Assembly (NCBI GenBank): GCA_021810505.1
Contig: JAJZIR010000001.1
Location: 402,034-466,033 of the forward strand
DNA length: 64,000 nt
From: a bacterium
GTDB lineage: Bacteria; Deinococcota; Deinococci; Deinococcales; Deinococcaceae
Reading direction: 5' to 3'
In this document: in pieces, positions 8,021-16,917 of the stretch
How the letters are laid out: the number at the start of each line of letters is the position of its first letter
Numbering within the stretch: the stretch's first letter is position 1
The notes under the pieces: model-generated
What the model was told of the DNA's origin: nothing
The model's input: the letters and a program-made list of their open reading frames with translations, nothing else
Database searches by the model: none
Program-made: the position numbers and the translations under genes

Positions 8021-9268
8021 ATGTTTAGGGATCACCTCGACGTCACGGTAACCGCTGGAGCCGGAGGGGACGGCTCTATGAGCTTTTACCGAGCCAAGTA
8101 CCTGCCCAAGGGTGGACCAGACGGCGGACACGGTGGCCGGGGGGGCTCGGTGTACTTCCGGGCCACCGACTCGGTGGCCAGCCTGGATCGGCTGGTATCG
8201 GTGCGCCAGCTACGGGCCGAGCGGGGCGGAGACGGCGAAGGGCGCCTGCGTCACGGCCGTGACGGCCAAGATCTGTGGCTGGACCTCCCGCTCGGTACCC
8301 GCGCCACCGATCGCGACAGCGGGGCACTGGTCGCCGATCTGACCCGCCCAGGCATGGCAGTCTGCGTGGCCAGAGGTGGCGAGGGGGGGCGCGGTAACAG
8401 CGCTTTCGTGTCCTCTACCCGGCAATCGCCGCGCTTCGCCGAAGCGGGGACGGCCGGGGAGACCAGGCGGCTGCGCCTGGAGTTGCAGCTCCTCGCCGAC
8501 GTTGGCTTGGTAGGTTACCCCAATGCCGGGAAGTCGAGCCTCCTGGCGGCGCTGACAGCCGCCAGGCCCCAGGTCGCGGAGTATCCGTTCACCACCCTGG
8601 CACCCGGCCTCGGCGTGGTGGAGACCCCCTCCGGCCTCCGATGGACCTTAGCCGACCTCCCCGGAATCATCGACGGCGCAGCCAGCGGGCGCGGTCTGGG
8701 TCTGGAGTTCTTAGGGATGATCCGGCGGACCCGGCTGCTGATCTATCTCCTGGACGGGACGGCCGACCCAGAGGCGCAGTTGCAGGGCCTGCAGGCGGAG
8801 CTGGCCGCTTACGACCCCCTGTTGCTCCGCCGTCCCAGCCTGATCGCGATCAACAAAGCCGACCTGCTTCCCCAGGATTACGCCCAGAACCTAGGCAGCG
8901 CCGGTTGGCGCATCCTGATTATCAGCGCCGCACGGGGCGACCGGCTCTCTGAACTGGTCGATGCTGTCAGCGAGGCTCTTCCGCCGCCGCCGAGCGAGGA
9001 AGTTACGCCGGCAGAGGTCGAGGTAGCGGAACCGCTGCGGATCGAATTTGCAGCCGGCTCCGAGCGCACCTGGACGGTCCAGGGAGGGGGATTTCTGGGA
9101 CGGGTCAAGCGTTTCGCCCGTTACCTGGACGCCGCCGCCGATCACCTCCAGGGAGTATTCCTGCGCGATGGGCTGTACCAGGCTCTGGCCAAGGCCGGGG
9201 CGCAGCCCGGAGACACGGTGTCTATCGGTCCCTACCAGTTCGAGTACCTGGAAGACCCGAAGCGGTGA
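8021..9268 (+). CDS. obgE: Obg-family ribosome-assembly GTPase
   Basis: 415 residues in three domains: the glycine-rich Obg fold (1-158, with [14 protein letters not shown]), a G domain with P-loop GYPNAGKS at 165-172, switch-[11 protein letters not shown] and NKAD, and a C-terminal OCT domain (about 340-415). The C-terminal domain occurs in only part of the family. Obg acts in late 50S assembly and couples growth to (p)ppGpp. The stop overlaps the GTG of nadD (GTGA), so nadD is probably translated by coupling. Confidence 0.97.
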   Translation: MFRDHLDVTVTAGAGGDGSMSFYRAKYLPKGGPDGGHGGRGGSVYFRATDSVASLDRLVSVRQLRAERGGDGEGRLRHGRDGQDLWLDLPLGTRATDRDSGALVADLTRPGMAVCVARGGEGGRGNSAFVSSTRQSPRFAEAGTAGETRRLRLELQLLADVGLVGYPNAGKSSLLAALTAARPQVAEYPFTTLAPGLGVVETPSGLRWTLADLPGIIDGAASGRGLGLEFLGMIRRTRLLIYLLDGTADPEAQLQGLQAELAAYDPLLLRRPSLIAINKADLLPQDYAQNLGSAGWRILIISAARGDRLSELVDAVSEALPPPPSEEVTPAEVEVAEPLRIEFAAGSERTWTVQGGGFLGRVKRFARYLDAAADHLQGVFLRDGLYQALAKAGAQPGDTVSIGPYQFEYLEDPKR

Positions 9269-9903
9269 GGCGGATCGGGCTACTGGGAGGAGCTTTCGAT
9301 CCGGTGCACCTCGGCCACCTGGCCATCGCCACCGAGAGCGTGTACTCGGCCGGGCTAGAGCAGGTGTGGTTTCTACCTGCCAACCAGTCGCCGGGCAAGA
9401 GCCCGCACGCCGCAGCGTCTCACCGCCTTCGGATGCTGCAACTGGCCACCCAAGACGACCCTCTGCTGGCTATCTGCGACCTGGAGCTCAGCCGTCCCGG
9501 ACCCTCCTACACCGCCGACAGCGTCGCTGCGCTGCGGGCTCTCCACCCGCGGACAGAATTCGCTCTCATCCTGGGATCTGATGTCCTCCTGAGCCTAGAG
9601 AGTTGGTCCAGGGCCCAGTGGATCGCCGAGCAGGTCGAGCTGATCGGAGTGAGCAGGCCCGCAGATCAGCCCTTGGCGGAGGGTCACCCCTCCGGGCTCC
9701 TCCGGGGGGAACTGCGCTATAATGGATTGGATGAGAGAGGAGGGATCCGTTTTGTCCGGGGCGCCTCAATCCTCCAAGTCCCTGCCTTCGGGATCTCTAG
9801 CCAAGACATTCGTCGGCGCTTGGCCGAGAACCGTCCGGTCCGACATCTGGTGCCCAGCAGAGTCCACCAGTACCTGGTGGCGAGCCGCCTCTACCGACCT
9901 TGA
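9265..9903 (+). CDS. nadD: Nicotinate-mononucleotide adenylyltransferase
   Basis: 212 residues. The nucleotidyltransferase motif [12 protein letters not shown] occupies residues 8-19, with the C-terminal [21 protein letters not shown] (ISST-x-IR equivalent). Converts NaMN plus ATP to NaAD in NAD synthesis. Placement between obgE and yqeK-rsfS is the conserved order in many bacteria. GTG start overlapping the obgE stop. Confidence 0.95.
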   Translation: MRRIGLLGGAFDPVHLGHLAIATESVYSAGLEQVWFLPANQSPGKSPHAAASHRLRMLQLATQDDPLLAICDLELSRPGPSYTADSVAALRALHPRTEFALILGSDVLLSLESWSRAQWIAEQVELIGVSRPADQPLAEGHPSGLLRGELRYNGLDERGGIRFVRGASILQVPAFGISSQDIRRRLAENRPVRHLVPSRVHQYLVASRLYRP

Positions 9904-9934
9904 GGCCTCGATCTGGACCGAGCGCGTCCGCTCG

Positions 9935-10444
9935 GTGGTGCACGCAGAGCGCTTCGACCACATCTTGCGGGTGGCCCGACTCTCCAGGGAGATCGCAGCA
10001 GCCCACCAGCTCGACACCGGGCGGACCTACCTGGCCGGGATCCTCCACGATATCGCCCGCGATCTTCCTGAAGAGGAGTTGCTCCGCTTGGCTCCTCCCG
10101 AGTGCGCGATCGACGCAGATCACCCGCTGGCACTGCACGGGCGAGCCGGCCGGGTCCTACTGGAACGGTGGGGATACAGCGACCCGGTGGTGTTGACGGC
10201 TGTCGAGCAGCACACCACCGGACCGCTCCCCGATCAGCCGGTCGCGGTGGCGGTGTACATCTCCGACGTCTCCGAGCCCGGTCGGGGGGTCAACGAGGAG
10301 ATCCGCCGCCTGGCCTTCTGCGACCTGAGGGGCGCCCTGGAGCTGGCCATCTGCTCGAAAGTCCACTACCTCCAGGGACGGGGGATCTCGGTGCATCCGA
10401 GAACCATGTCCGTCTACCGGGCGCTCACCGAGCGGACATGCTGA
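9935..10444 (+). CDS. yqeK: YqeK-type HD-domain phosphohydrolase (Np4N hydrolase family)
   Basis: HD metal-binding motifs are complete: His of RFDHILRV, the HD pair in AGILHDIARDL, His of LALHGRAGRVL and the late Asp of VYISDVSEPGR. Family members (about 190 residues) symmetrically hydrolyse Ap4A. The 5' end is uncertain. Family similarity begins near codon 9902 but no start codon lies there. GTG 9935, used here, gives 169 residues and trims the first helix. Alternatively ATG 9731 follows a perfect TATAAT (9718-9723) by 7 nt, in the leaderless spacing, but overlaps nadD by 173 nt. ATG of rsfS overlaps this stop by 7 nt. Confidence 0.82.
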   Translation: MVHAERFDHILRVARLSREIAAAHQLDTGRTYLAGILHDIARDLPEEELLRLAPPECAIDADHPLALHGRAGRVLLERWGYSDPVVLTAVEQHTTGPLPDQPVAVAVYISDVSEPGRGVNEEIRRLAFCDLRGALELAICSKVHYLQGRGISVHPRTMSVYRALTERTC

Positions 10445-10833
10445 CCGCCGAACACCTGCAGCGCATCGTCGACGCGGCCAGCGCCAAAAAGGCGGAGGAC
10501 ATCGTGGTCTTGGACCTCCGCGAGCTCTCCAGCACCCTGGACTACTTCGTCATCTGTACCGCCAGTCCCGGCCCCCAGATCCGAGCAGTGCAGCAGAGCG
10601 TCAAAGAGGCGCTCAAAGACCTGGGTTCCCCTCCGCCTTCCGTGGAAGGACCTAGCCAACGCTGGGTGCTGCTGCACTTCGGCGGGGTAGTGGTGCACGT
10701 CATGACCAAGGAAGCCAGAGCCCACTACGATCTGGAGAGCCTCTGGGGGGACGCGCTGCTGCTCCCCATCACTCCGCAGCTCCCGGAGCCAGGGAGCCGG
10801 CGTCTAGAGCCAAACCCAGCTGCCGGTAATTGA
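10438..10833 (+). CDS. rsfS: Ribosomal silencing factor RsfS
   Basis: 131 residues of the Iojap/RsfS family. VLDLRELSSTLDYFVICTA, the QRWVLLHFGGVVVHVM strand and AHYDLESLWGDA are all diagnostic. RsfS binds uL14 on the 50S subunit and blocks joining with 30S when nutrients are short. Last gene of the rplU-to-rsfS block. A Pro/Arg-rich tail of about 20 residues overlaps the convergent helicase gene for 65 bp. Confidence 0.95.
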   Translation: MLTAEHLQRIVDAASAKKAEDIVVLDLRELSSTLDYFVICTASPGPQIRAVQQSVKEALKDLGSPPPSVEGPSQRWVLLHFGGVVVHVMTKEARAHYDLESLWGDALLLPITPQLPEPGSRRLEPNPAAGN

Positions 10834-13567
10834 GCAGCTCAGAGATCGGCCGCCAAGTCCCCTCGCAAAGCAGCTCCCAGGATGGATGGAGGGAGTAGTG
10901 GCCTCGGGCGAGGCGGCAGAAGAGCGCGGGGAGATCTCCAGCCCGCGCGGTGTTCCGAGCCAGCAGCGCGCGCAGCTGCTCTTGGCTGAGTTCTTTGCTG
11001 CCGAGGGGCTGCGATAGTCTGGCCGCGCCGCGCAGCAGATCGGAAGCTGCAAACCCTCTGGGTGGGCGAATACCCGCGGGCCCCGGGGGGACGGCCTGCA
11101 ATTCCTTGAAGCGCGCCAGCATCGAGACCACCGGGAACCACAGCGGTGCGTCCGGGGTGATGCGGAGGGTGGTCGCGGGTCCCCGCAGGTCCAGGTGCAA
11201 GGGGGCCAAGCGCTCCCATACCGCGGCGAAGGCGTCAGCGCTGTAGGTGGAATCCTCGGCAGCACGAGCCAAAGCCAGTAAGGCCGCGGTATGGCCGAAA
11301 TGATCGCGCGCGTCCGGGTTGCCTCCCCGCTCGAGCAAGGCATCGACCAATCCAGGATTTCCAGCCAGAGCCGCGAGCATGAGCGGAGTCGCGTCCAGGG
11401 GGGTGCGGTAGTCGACCCCGTAGCGCTCGCACTTCCAGAGGACCTGCTTGCCCCCCCGACCCTCAAATTCCCGGACATGCCGCTCCCATAGGCTGCGGCG
11501 CAACGGGATCAGAGCTGGCCGTCCACCTGCCAGCACCGTGATCGCTGGTCCGAAGCCGGAGCCGGCCAGCTCCTGGAGAATCGGAAAGATCCCGTGCCAG
11601 GCCGCATATTCGAAGACCATCCGCTGGGCTTTGACAGACGGGACCGGCCCGTAGGCGCGCTCTCTGAGCCTAGCGATCGCGGCCTCATCCAAGACTTCCC
11701 AATAGAGGGTCGCAGGGCTAGCAGATCTATCCTGGCTACCGAGCCTAGTCTGGCGGATATCCCTGGCCTGCTCGAGCTTCCCCCTGGCCTCGAGCTGCTC
11801 GGCTGCTCTAGCCCAATCAGCCTGGCTGGACCTGGGTGCCGGAATTGCCACTCCGCGCTGGCCGACCTGGAGGCCGAGCAGGCGCAGCAAGGGGTGGTCG
11901 GCGGCCTGCTCCACCCAGTAGAGCGATTGGACAGCGCGGCTAGCTGCCACGTACAGGGAGTTGATGTAAAACTTGAACCGCTCCAGAGACCGGTCGCTGC
12001 GGTCCCTGGAGCGACGGTAGCTCAGCCCCTCCCCGAGCAGATCCAGCGGCTCGACACCGCGGGCGATCTCGGCATAGATCGCCGGTTCCGCGGAGATGAA
12101 GCCGTCGAGGATCACGGCCGGATACTCCAGACCCTTGGCCTCCTGGACCGAGAAGACCAGAGGAGTGCGGTAGCGGCGCCTGGCCGCCGCTTTCTGGTCA
12201 TCGCGCAGGACCAAGACCGCCAAGGAAGCCGAGTTGCTGGCCTGAGCTGCCAGCTGCTCGACGCTCTGGGAATCGTCAGACCAGAGCTCGACAGAGCCCT
12301 CGAGGGCGGACTCCGCCTCGATCAGAAAATTGCTCTCCCGATCCACCGAACCGAAGCGAGCGTGCTTCACCTTGAGGATAGCGTTGCAGAGCCGGGTCAC
12401 CTGGGCGGAGTTCCGAAAATTCCCCCGGAGCACCTCTGGCCCCTGCGGGGGCGCCAAACCGCGGTCTTCCCAGAACAGCCTCCGGATGGCTGACCAGGAG
12501 AAGAAGTTGGCGTGGACGATCTGGTTGCTGTCCCCGCACAGCAAGAAATTTCCAGGCTCGCGCAGGCTGCGCAGGGCTAGCGCGACCTGGGCTTGGGTCA
12601 GGTCTTGCACCTCATCGATCACCACCAGGTCGTAGGCAGGTCGGACCCGCTCCTGCCAGGAGACAGCCAGCAAGGTACTATCAAACAATTTCTCCTGGCT
12701 CAGCCATTCCTGATAGCGCAGGAAGAGGTCGTGCACAGAGCGGCGCTGGTCGGGGGAAAATAGGCTCTCGCGCAAGCCCAGTCCCAGATACGCCTCCAGG
12801 CTCAAGACGCCGCCAGGGCGACTCCCGATCACCCCACGGAACTCCTCGTAGAGCTGGTGCGCATCGGAGAACGGGACCAATTTCCTGCAAGCTTCGAACC
12901 AGCCGCGAAACTGCCGGTAATCGACCTCTCGGCCCGGCAAGGGGCCCAACTCCCGCAGGTAGTCGGAGAAAGAGAGAAAGTGCGCCGATTGCTCCTGGCC
13001 GTACCCGCCGGCTCGGTACATCTCCTCAGCCAACTGGGCCAGATACCCGGATTGGGTCAGATACAGAGCCTTCCCCGGAATTTGACCCATGCGCAGGAGG
13101 GTGAGGGCGGTCTTTCCCGAACCCGCCGAGCCCACCACCACTAGGGGGAGCGGCTTAGCCATCACGGCTTCCTGAGCGTCGTCGAGCGAGAGGACTCTGT
13201 CCAGAACACGGAACCGGTTTCCACCCGGATTCAAGTAGTTCAGGGAAACGCTGCCGGTAGGCTCTGCAACGGCGGGCAGCTCCTCGATCCGGTCCCATTG
13301 GAGCTCGGCGCCGCGCAGGAAGCGCGAACGCCCGTAATTGTGCCGGAAGATCACCTCGAGGATCAGGCATACCTGCTCCCCCTGGTACTTGACAAACTGG
13401 ATCAGAAGTCGGCTAGAGGCGTCGAGCTTGGCGCGAAAGTACGGTCCAGGAACCAGCTTCTTGAGCTCGGCGCTGCGGTAGTCGCCGCGCTCCAGCGCGG
13501 ACCTGACCTTCTCGTATTGCCGAGAGACCGCCGAGGTGTCCAGGTCAGCATAAGTCAACACCCGCAT
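10769..13567 (-). CDS. SF1 (UvrD/Rep-like) helicase with RelE-like N-terminus and ankyrin-like repeats
   Basis: 932 residues. Residues 1-90 (PYFRAKLDASSRLLIQF, LILEVIFRHNYGRSRFLRG) look like a RelE/ParE-type barrel, an inference from pattern. The helicase core has Walker A GSAGSGKT (146-153), Walker B DEVQD (318-322), GDSNQ (345-349), an arginine-bearing GNFRNS (382-387), motif V QEAKGLEY (475-482) and motif VI VAASRA (540-545). Residues about 700-765 hold one or two ankyrin-like units (TPLMLAALAGNPGLVDALLERGGNPDA). The rest is unrecognised. It is not UvrD, Rep or PcrA, which are shorter and lack the added domains. A role in RNA/DNA handling or defence is open. A TAGAAT box 7 nt before the ATG suggests its own leaderless transcript. 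Confidence 0.85.
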   Translation of the reverse strand: MRVLTYADLDTSAVSRQYEKVRSALERGDYRSAELKKLVPGPYFRAKLDASSRLLIQFVKYQGEQVCLILEVIFRHNYGRSRFLRGAELQWDRIEELPAVAEPTGSVSLNYLNPGGNRFRVLDRVLSLDDAQEAVMAKPLPLVVVGSAGSGKTALTLLRMGQIPGKALYLTQSGYLAQLAEEMYRAGGYGQEQSAHFLSFSDYLRELGPLPGREVDYRQFRGWFEACRKLVPFSDAHQLYEEFRGVIGSRPGGVLSLEAYLGLGLRESLFSPDQRRSVHDLFLRYQEWLSQEKLFDSTLLAVSWQERVRPAYDLVVIDEVQDLTQAQVALALRSLREPGNFLLCGDSNQIVHANFFSWSAIRRLFWEDRGLAPPQGPEVLRGNFRNSAQVTRLCNAILKVKHARFGSVDRESNFLIEAESALEGSVELWSDDSQSVEQLAAQASNSASLAVLVLRDDQKAAARRRYRTPLVFSVQEAKGLEYPAVILDGFISAEPAIYAEIARGVEPLDLLGEGLSYRRSRDRSDRSLERFKFYINSLYVAASRAVQSLYWVEQAADHPLLRLLGLQVGQRGVAIPAPRSSQADWARAAEQLEARGKLEQARDIRQTRLGSQDRSASPATLYWEVLDEAAIARLRERAYGPVPSVKAQRMVFEYAAWHGIFPILQELAGSGFGPAITVLAGGRPALIPLRRSLWERHVREFEGRGGKQVLWKCERYGVDYRTPLDATPLMLAALAGNPGLVDALLERGGNPDARDHFGHTAALLALARAAEDSTYSADAFAAVWERLAPLHLDLRGPATTLRITPDAPLWFPVVSMLARFKELQAVPPGPAGIRPPRGFAASDLLRGAARLSQPLGSKELSQEQLRALLARNTARAGDLPALFCRLARGHYSLHPSWELLCEGTWRPISELLNYRQLGLALDAGSLAPGAAE

Positions 13568-13574
13568 GGCTCTG

Positions 13575-13580
13575 ATTCTA
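13575..13580 (-). promoter_or_regulatory. -10 element of the helicase gene (leaderless)
   Basis: On the minus strand TAGAAT lies 7 nt before the ATG at 13567 and overlaps the stop codon of the upstream oxidoreductase. No clear -35 is seen. Confidence 0.45.
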
Positions 13581-15596
13581 CGGGAGCGGGGAAATGTCCG
13601 CCAGGAGCGAGGACACAGCTACCGGCGTGTCGTGGAAAGTGCTGCCGGCTCCCAGGTCGGTCAGCAGCTCGCTGGTGAGCGCGTTGATGGGCAAGCCGTC
13701 TTGAGAAAAACTACCCCACCAAGTCCCTTCAGCCACCAGCACGCCGCGCGGGGTCTCCTCGGTCAAGCGCAGCGGCCGGGTCACCTGCCCCCGCCGGCTG
13801 CGGATCAAGACGATCTGCCCGTCCCTGAGGCCGGCCGGTAAGGCGTCCTCAGGGTGCATCCAGACGTCCGGACGGCCGCGCTCCTGGGCAGCCAGCTGCT
13901 CCACCATCCCATAGGTGCTGTTGAGGAAGTGGTGGGCGGGGGGCGTGAGCAGCAGGTAGGGAAAATCCTCGGTCGTAGGGTAGCTTTCCAAGTAGGCAGG
14001 GGCCGGCGCCAGGTGTACCCTGCCGCTGCAGGTGGGCGCTCCGGCCGCGTAGGGCAGGAAGGGGCTGGGCAAGCTCAGGCGCAGAGAGCCCTCTCGGCGC
14101 AACCGCTCCGAGGTGACACCGGCCAGGTGGGGGTGGGCGCTGTCGAGCAGGTCCTCCATCAGAGCCGGCAGCTCCCAGTACAGGGTCGGCTCAGTCACCC
14201 CGAGGCGTCGGCCCAGCTCCGCGAAGATCCAGCTGTTGGGCCGCGCCTCTCCGAGCGGGGGCAGGGCAGCCTGGTTGTAGGAGAGGTAGTGATGGCCATA
14301 GGACGTATAGAGGTCCTCGTGCTCCAAAAAGGTGGTAGCTGGCAACACGTAGTCAGCCAGCTGCGCTGTCTCGGTCATGGCCTGTTCCAAGACCACAGTG
14401 AGCAGGTCCTCGCGGGCCATCCCGGCTCGGACCCGATTGGTGTCCGGGGCCACCACCGCCGGGTTGGAGTTGTAGACGAACAGCGCCCGGACTCCCCCAG
14501 CCGGCTCTAGGGCGGTCGCCAGCCGGTTCATGTTGACGTGGATCGCTCCTGGGCGGAGCAGGTGGCGCCCGCCCAGGTGGCGCCTGTTGAGGGCGAAAGC
14601 TCCGCTGGTCGACAAGGTCGCACCGCCGCCGACCGAGCGCCAGTGGCCGCACACCGCCGGGAGCAGGCTGACCGCCCGCAAGGCGCTTCCCCCCTGCTGG
14701 TGACGGGTCATCCCGTAGCCGAGCCGGATGAAGGCCGGGCGAGCCACCGCGTAGTCGCGAGCCAGGGAGGCGATCTGCTCTGCCGGCAGGCCAGTCACCG
14801 CTTCGGTACGGTCCAAGTCCCACTGGGCCGCTGCGGCCCGCAGCTCTCCCTCCCCCTCGGTGGCCTCCGCCAGGTAGGCCCTGTCCTCTAGGCCCTCCGA
14901 GAAGATCTGCTGCATCATCCCCAGAGCCAGTGCCGCGTCGGTCCCTGGGCGGATGGCCAGGTGCCGATCCGCAAAGCGGCTGGTCTTGTTGTAGTAGGGA
15001 TCGATGTGCACGATCTCAGCCCCGGCTTTTCTGGCCTGGGTCAGCCAGGGGGTAAGGTGGCTGTGGGTACTCAAGCTGTTGATACCCCAGAGCAGGATCA
15101 GCCGGGCGCGCGCCACATCCGCCGGATCTACCCCCAGGCAGCCCTGCCCGTAGCCCGACTCCCAGGCCGCCTTGCCCGCGGACGCGCAGATGGTCTCGTC
15201 GAGTTCCAACGCCCCCAGGGCCCGAAACAGGGTATGGGCATGTTCACCCTCGCGCAGGCCCATGGTACCCGCGTAGTGGTAGGGCAAGATCGCCGACGGG
15301 CCGAAGCGCTCTAAGACGCCTCCTACTTGGAGCGCGATCGCGTCCAGCGCTGCCTCCCAGCTCACCTCCCGAAACCCGGAAGAGGTCTTTCTCAAGGGGC
15401 GTAAGGGGCGGTCGCGGTGGTACTGGCGGAGCGGGTAATGTACCGTCTTAGCACAAGCGAACCCTTTGGTCATAGGGTGGTCCGGGTCACCCCCGATCCG
15501 GACCACCCGCTCTCCCCCGGAACTCTGCTCCAGCTGCACCCGCAGGCGGCAGGCGTCAGGGCAGTCCAGGGGGCAGGTCAAAAGGGTTTCGCGCAT
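13578..15596 (-). CDS. Molybdopterin-dependent oxidoreductase (catalytic subunit, [4Fe-4S]-bearing)
   Basis: 672 residues of the MopB/DMSO-reductase superfamily. The N-terminal Fe-S motif is C8-x3-C12-x3-C16-x31-C48 (TCPLDCPDAC ... FACAK). Pterin-binding segments are ARLILLWGINSLSTHSH, HIDPYYNKTSRFADRHLAIRPGTDAALALGM and a C-terminal molydopterin-binding beta-barrel (about 545-640). No twin-arginine signal is present, so it should be cytoplasmic. No electron-transfer or membrane subunit is adjacent, so the substrate is unknown; stand-alone members are often loosely annotated as formate- or thiosulfate-type enzymes. TAGACT lies 5 nt before the ATG. No Mo-cofactor biosynthesis gene is in the window. 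Confidence 0.88.
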   Translation of the reverse strand: MRETLLTCPLDCPDACRLRVQLEQSSGGERVVRIGGDPDHPMTKGFACAKTVHYPLRQYHRDRPLRPLRKTSSGFREVSWEAALDAIALQVGGVLERFGPSAILPYHYAGTMGLREGEHAHTLFRALGALELDETICASAGKAAWESGYGQGCLGVDPADVARARLILLWGINSLSTHSHLTPWLTQARKAGAEIVHIDPYYNKTSRFADRHLAIRPGTDAALALGMMQQIFSEGLEDRAYLAEATEGEGELRAAAAQWDLDRTEAVTGLPAEQIASLARDYAVARPAFIRLGYGMTRHQQGGSALRAVSLLPAVCGHWRSVGGGATLSTSGAFALNRRHLGGRHLLRPGAIHVNMNRLATALEPAGGVRALFVYNSNPAVVAPDTNRVRAGMAREDLLTVVLEQAMTETAQLADYVLPATTFLEHEDLYTSYGHHYLSYNQAALPPLGEARPNSWIFAELGRRLGVTEPTLYWELPALMEDLLDSAHPHLAGVTSERLRREGSLRLSLPSPFLPYAAGAPTCSGRVHLAPAPAYLESYPTTEDFPYLLLTPPAHHFLNSTYGMVEQLAAQERGRPDVWMHPEDALPAGLRDGQIVLIRSRRGQVTRPLRLTEETPRGVLVAEGTWWGSFSQDGLPINALTSELLTDLGAGSTFHDTPVAVSSLLADISPLP

Positions 15597-15601
15597 CCCC
15601 T

Positions 15602-15607
15602 AGTCTA
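15602..15607 (-). promoter_or_regulatory. -10 element of the molybdopterin oxidoreductase gene
   Basis: On the minus strand TAGACT sits 5 nt before the ATG at 15596, near-leaderless; AGGGG lies between, so a weak ribosome-binding role is also possible. Confidence 0.4.
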
Positions 15608-15626
15608 CCGCGAGGGAAGGCCCCAC

Positions 15627-16835
15627 TCAGACCTCCGCGGTGGCGAGCGCGGGCAGGGACCGGCTCCCCCAGCGGAGCCACGCAGCACCGACCACCAGGG
15701 TCAAAAGGCCCGTGCCGGCGAAGACCGCCCCGATCGGGACTGCATTGGCAAAGCTGCTCAGGATGAACAGGGAGAGGGGCATTCCGGCGCTGGCTACCGC
15801 TCCTAGGACTCCGAAAACCCGGCCGCGCAGCTCCCCTTCGACGCGGCTCTGGATCATCACGCTGATCGCCGCGTTGATCAGGGCGATGAAGAGGCCGAGG
15901 ATCAAAGCCAAAGGCAACAGCGACCACAACTGACCAGCTGTAGACAGCGCGAATAGCCCCAAGGACATTCCGAAGATCCCCCAAGAGACCCCAGCGCGGT
16001 CATCGAAGCGCCGCCCCAGCAGGGCTATCAGACCCCCACCTAGAGCCATTCCGCCGGTCATTAAGCCGAAAAACAGGCCATAGCCGGTGGGGCCAGCCCC
16101 CAGGCGCTGCATCACGAAAGGCATCAGCATATCCAGCGCGATAAAGCCACCGTTGACCAGAAAACCGCCCACCGCCAAGAGGAGCAGGAAGTGCCGCCGG
16201 CCCACCGCCAGAAAGCCAGCTCCCAGGTCCTCCCAGTAACTCGAGGGCTGGCCTCTAGGGTGCCTCGGCGGGATCGCAACCCAGAGGAACAGCAGCGCCA
16301 TCAGCAGGAAAGTCAGACCGTCCACGGCCAGCGAGGGGGCGGAGCCGAGCAAACCCACCACCACGCCACCCACCACCAGCCCCACCAGCTGAAAGCCCTG
16401 ATTGGCCATACCGATGAGGCCGTTGGCCCTAGCCAGATCACCCTCCGGGACCAGCAAGGGAGTCAGGATCCCGGAAGCCGGCCAGTAGAAGGCGGAGACG
16501 GCCCCCGAGATCAGCGAGAGCAGGTAAATCTCCCAGATAACTAGGCTGCCCCGGTCCGCCATCCACCAAGCCAGCACGAACAGCGCGCCGCGCAGCAGGT
16601 CGCCGACGATCAAGGGGGGTTTGAGCGCGATCCGGTCCACCCAGGTCCCCGCCAGCGGCGAGACGATCCCTGGCAGGATCCCCAGGGCCAAGGTGATACC
16701 GAGCTGGCTGGGGGAGCCGGTCAGGTGCAGGACCAAGAAAGCCAGGGCGACGCTGGCCAGAGAGCTCCCGAAGGTCGACTGGGCCTCCCCTAGCCAGAAC
16801 AGGATGAAGCTGCGGTTCCAGAGTTTCTCGGGCAC
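15627..16835 (-). CDS. Major facilitator superfamily exporter (MFS_3-like)
   Basis: 402 residues with about 12 hydrophobic membrane segments and the central charged loop PPRHPRGQPSSYWEDLGAGF typical of the MFS drug/siderophore exporter group. The motif-A-like loop after helix 2 is PLAGTWVDRIALKPPLIVGD. It probably exports a small molecule by proton antiport; the substrate is unknown. The GTG start at 16835 has GGAGG 7 nt upstream. Its promoter is one of the best in the window and lies in an AT-rich patch (16854-16882). No regulator gene is adjacent. Confidence 0.85.
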   Translation of the reverse strand: MPEKLWNRSFILFWLGEAQSTFGSSLASVALAFLVLHLTGSPSQLGITLALGILPGIVSPLAGTWVDRIALKPPLIVGDLLRGALFVLAWWMADRGSLVIWEIYLLSLISGAVSAFYWPASGILTPLLVPEGDLARANGLIGMANQGFQLVGLVVGGVVVGLLGSAPSLAVDGLTFLLMALLFLWVAIPPRHPRGQPSSYWEDLGAGFLAVGRRHFLLLLAVGGFLVNGGFIALDMLMPFVMQRLGAGPTGYGLFFGLMTGGMALGGGLIALLGRRFDDRAGVSWGIFGMSLGLFALSTAGQLWSLLPLALILGLFIALINAAISVMIQSRVEGELRGRVFGVLGAVASAGMPLSLFILSSFANAVPIGAVFAGTGLLTLVVGAAWLRWGSRSLPALATAEV

Positions 16836-16853
16836 GGAAATCCTCCTGGAAAA

Positions 16854-16882
16854 TTAGTACATCAAAGTAGATATATTGTCAA
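16854..16882 (-). promoter_or_regulatory. Strong promoter of the MFS gene in an AT-rich patch
   Basis: Minus strand: consensus -35 TTGACA (16877-16882), 17-bp spacer, -10 TACTAA (16854-16859). Just upstream, the palindromic core GAAATTTC (16886-16893) flanked by ATAG and TAT looks like a possible operator. The 80-bp gap is strikingly AT-rich against its surroundings. Confidence 0.7.
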
Positions 16883-16917
16883 TAGGAAATTTCTATAAAG
16901 TGATTGATTTTTGAAAT

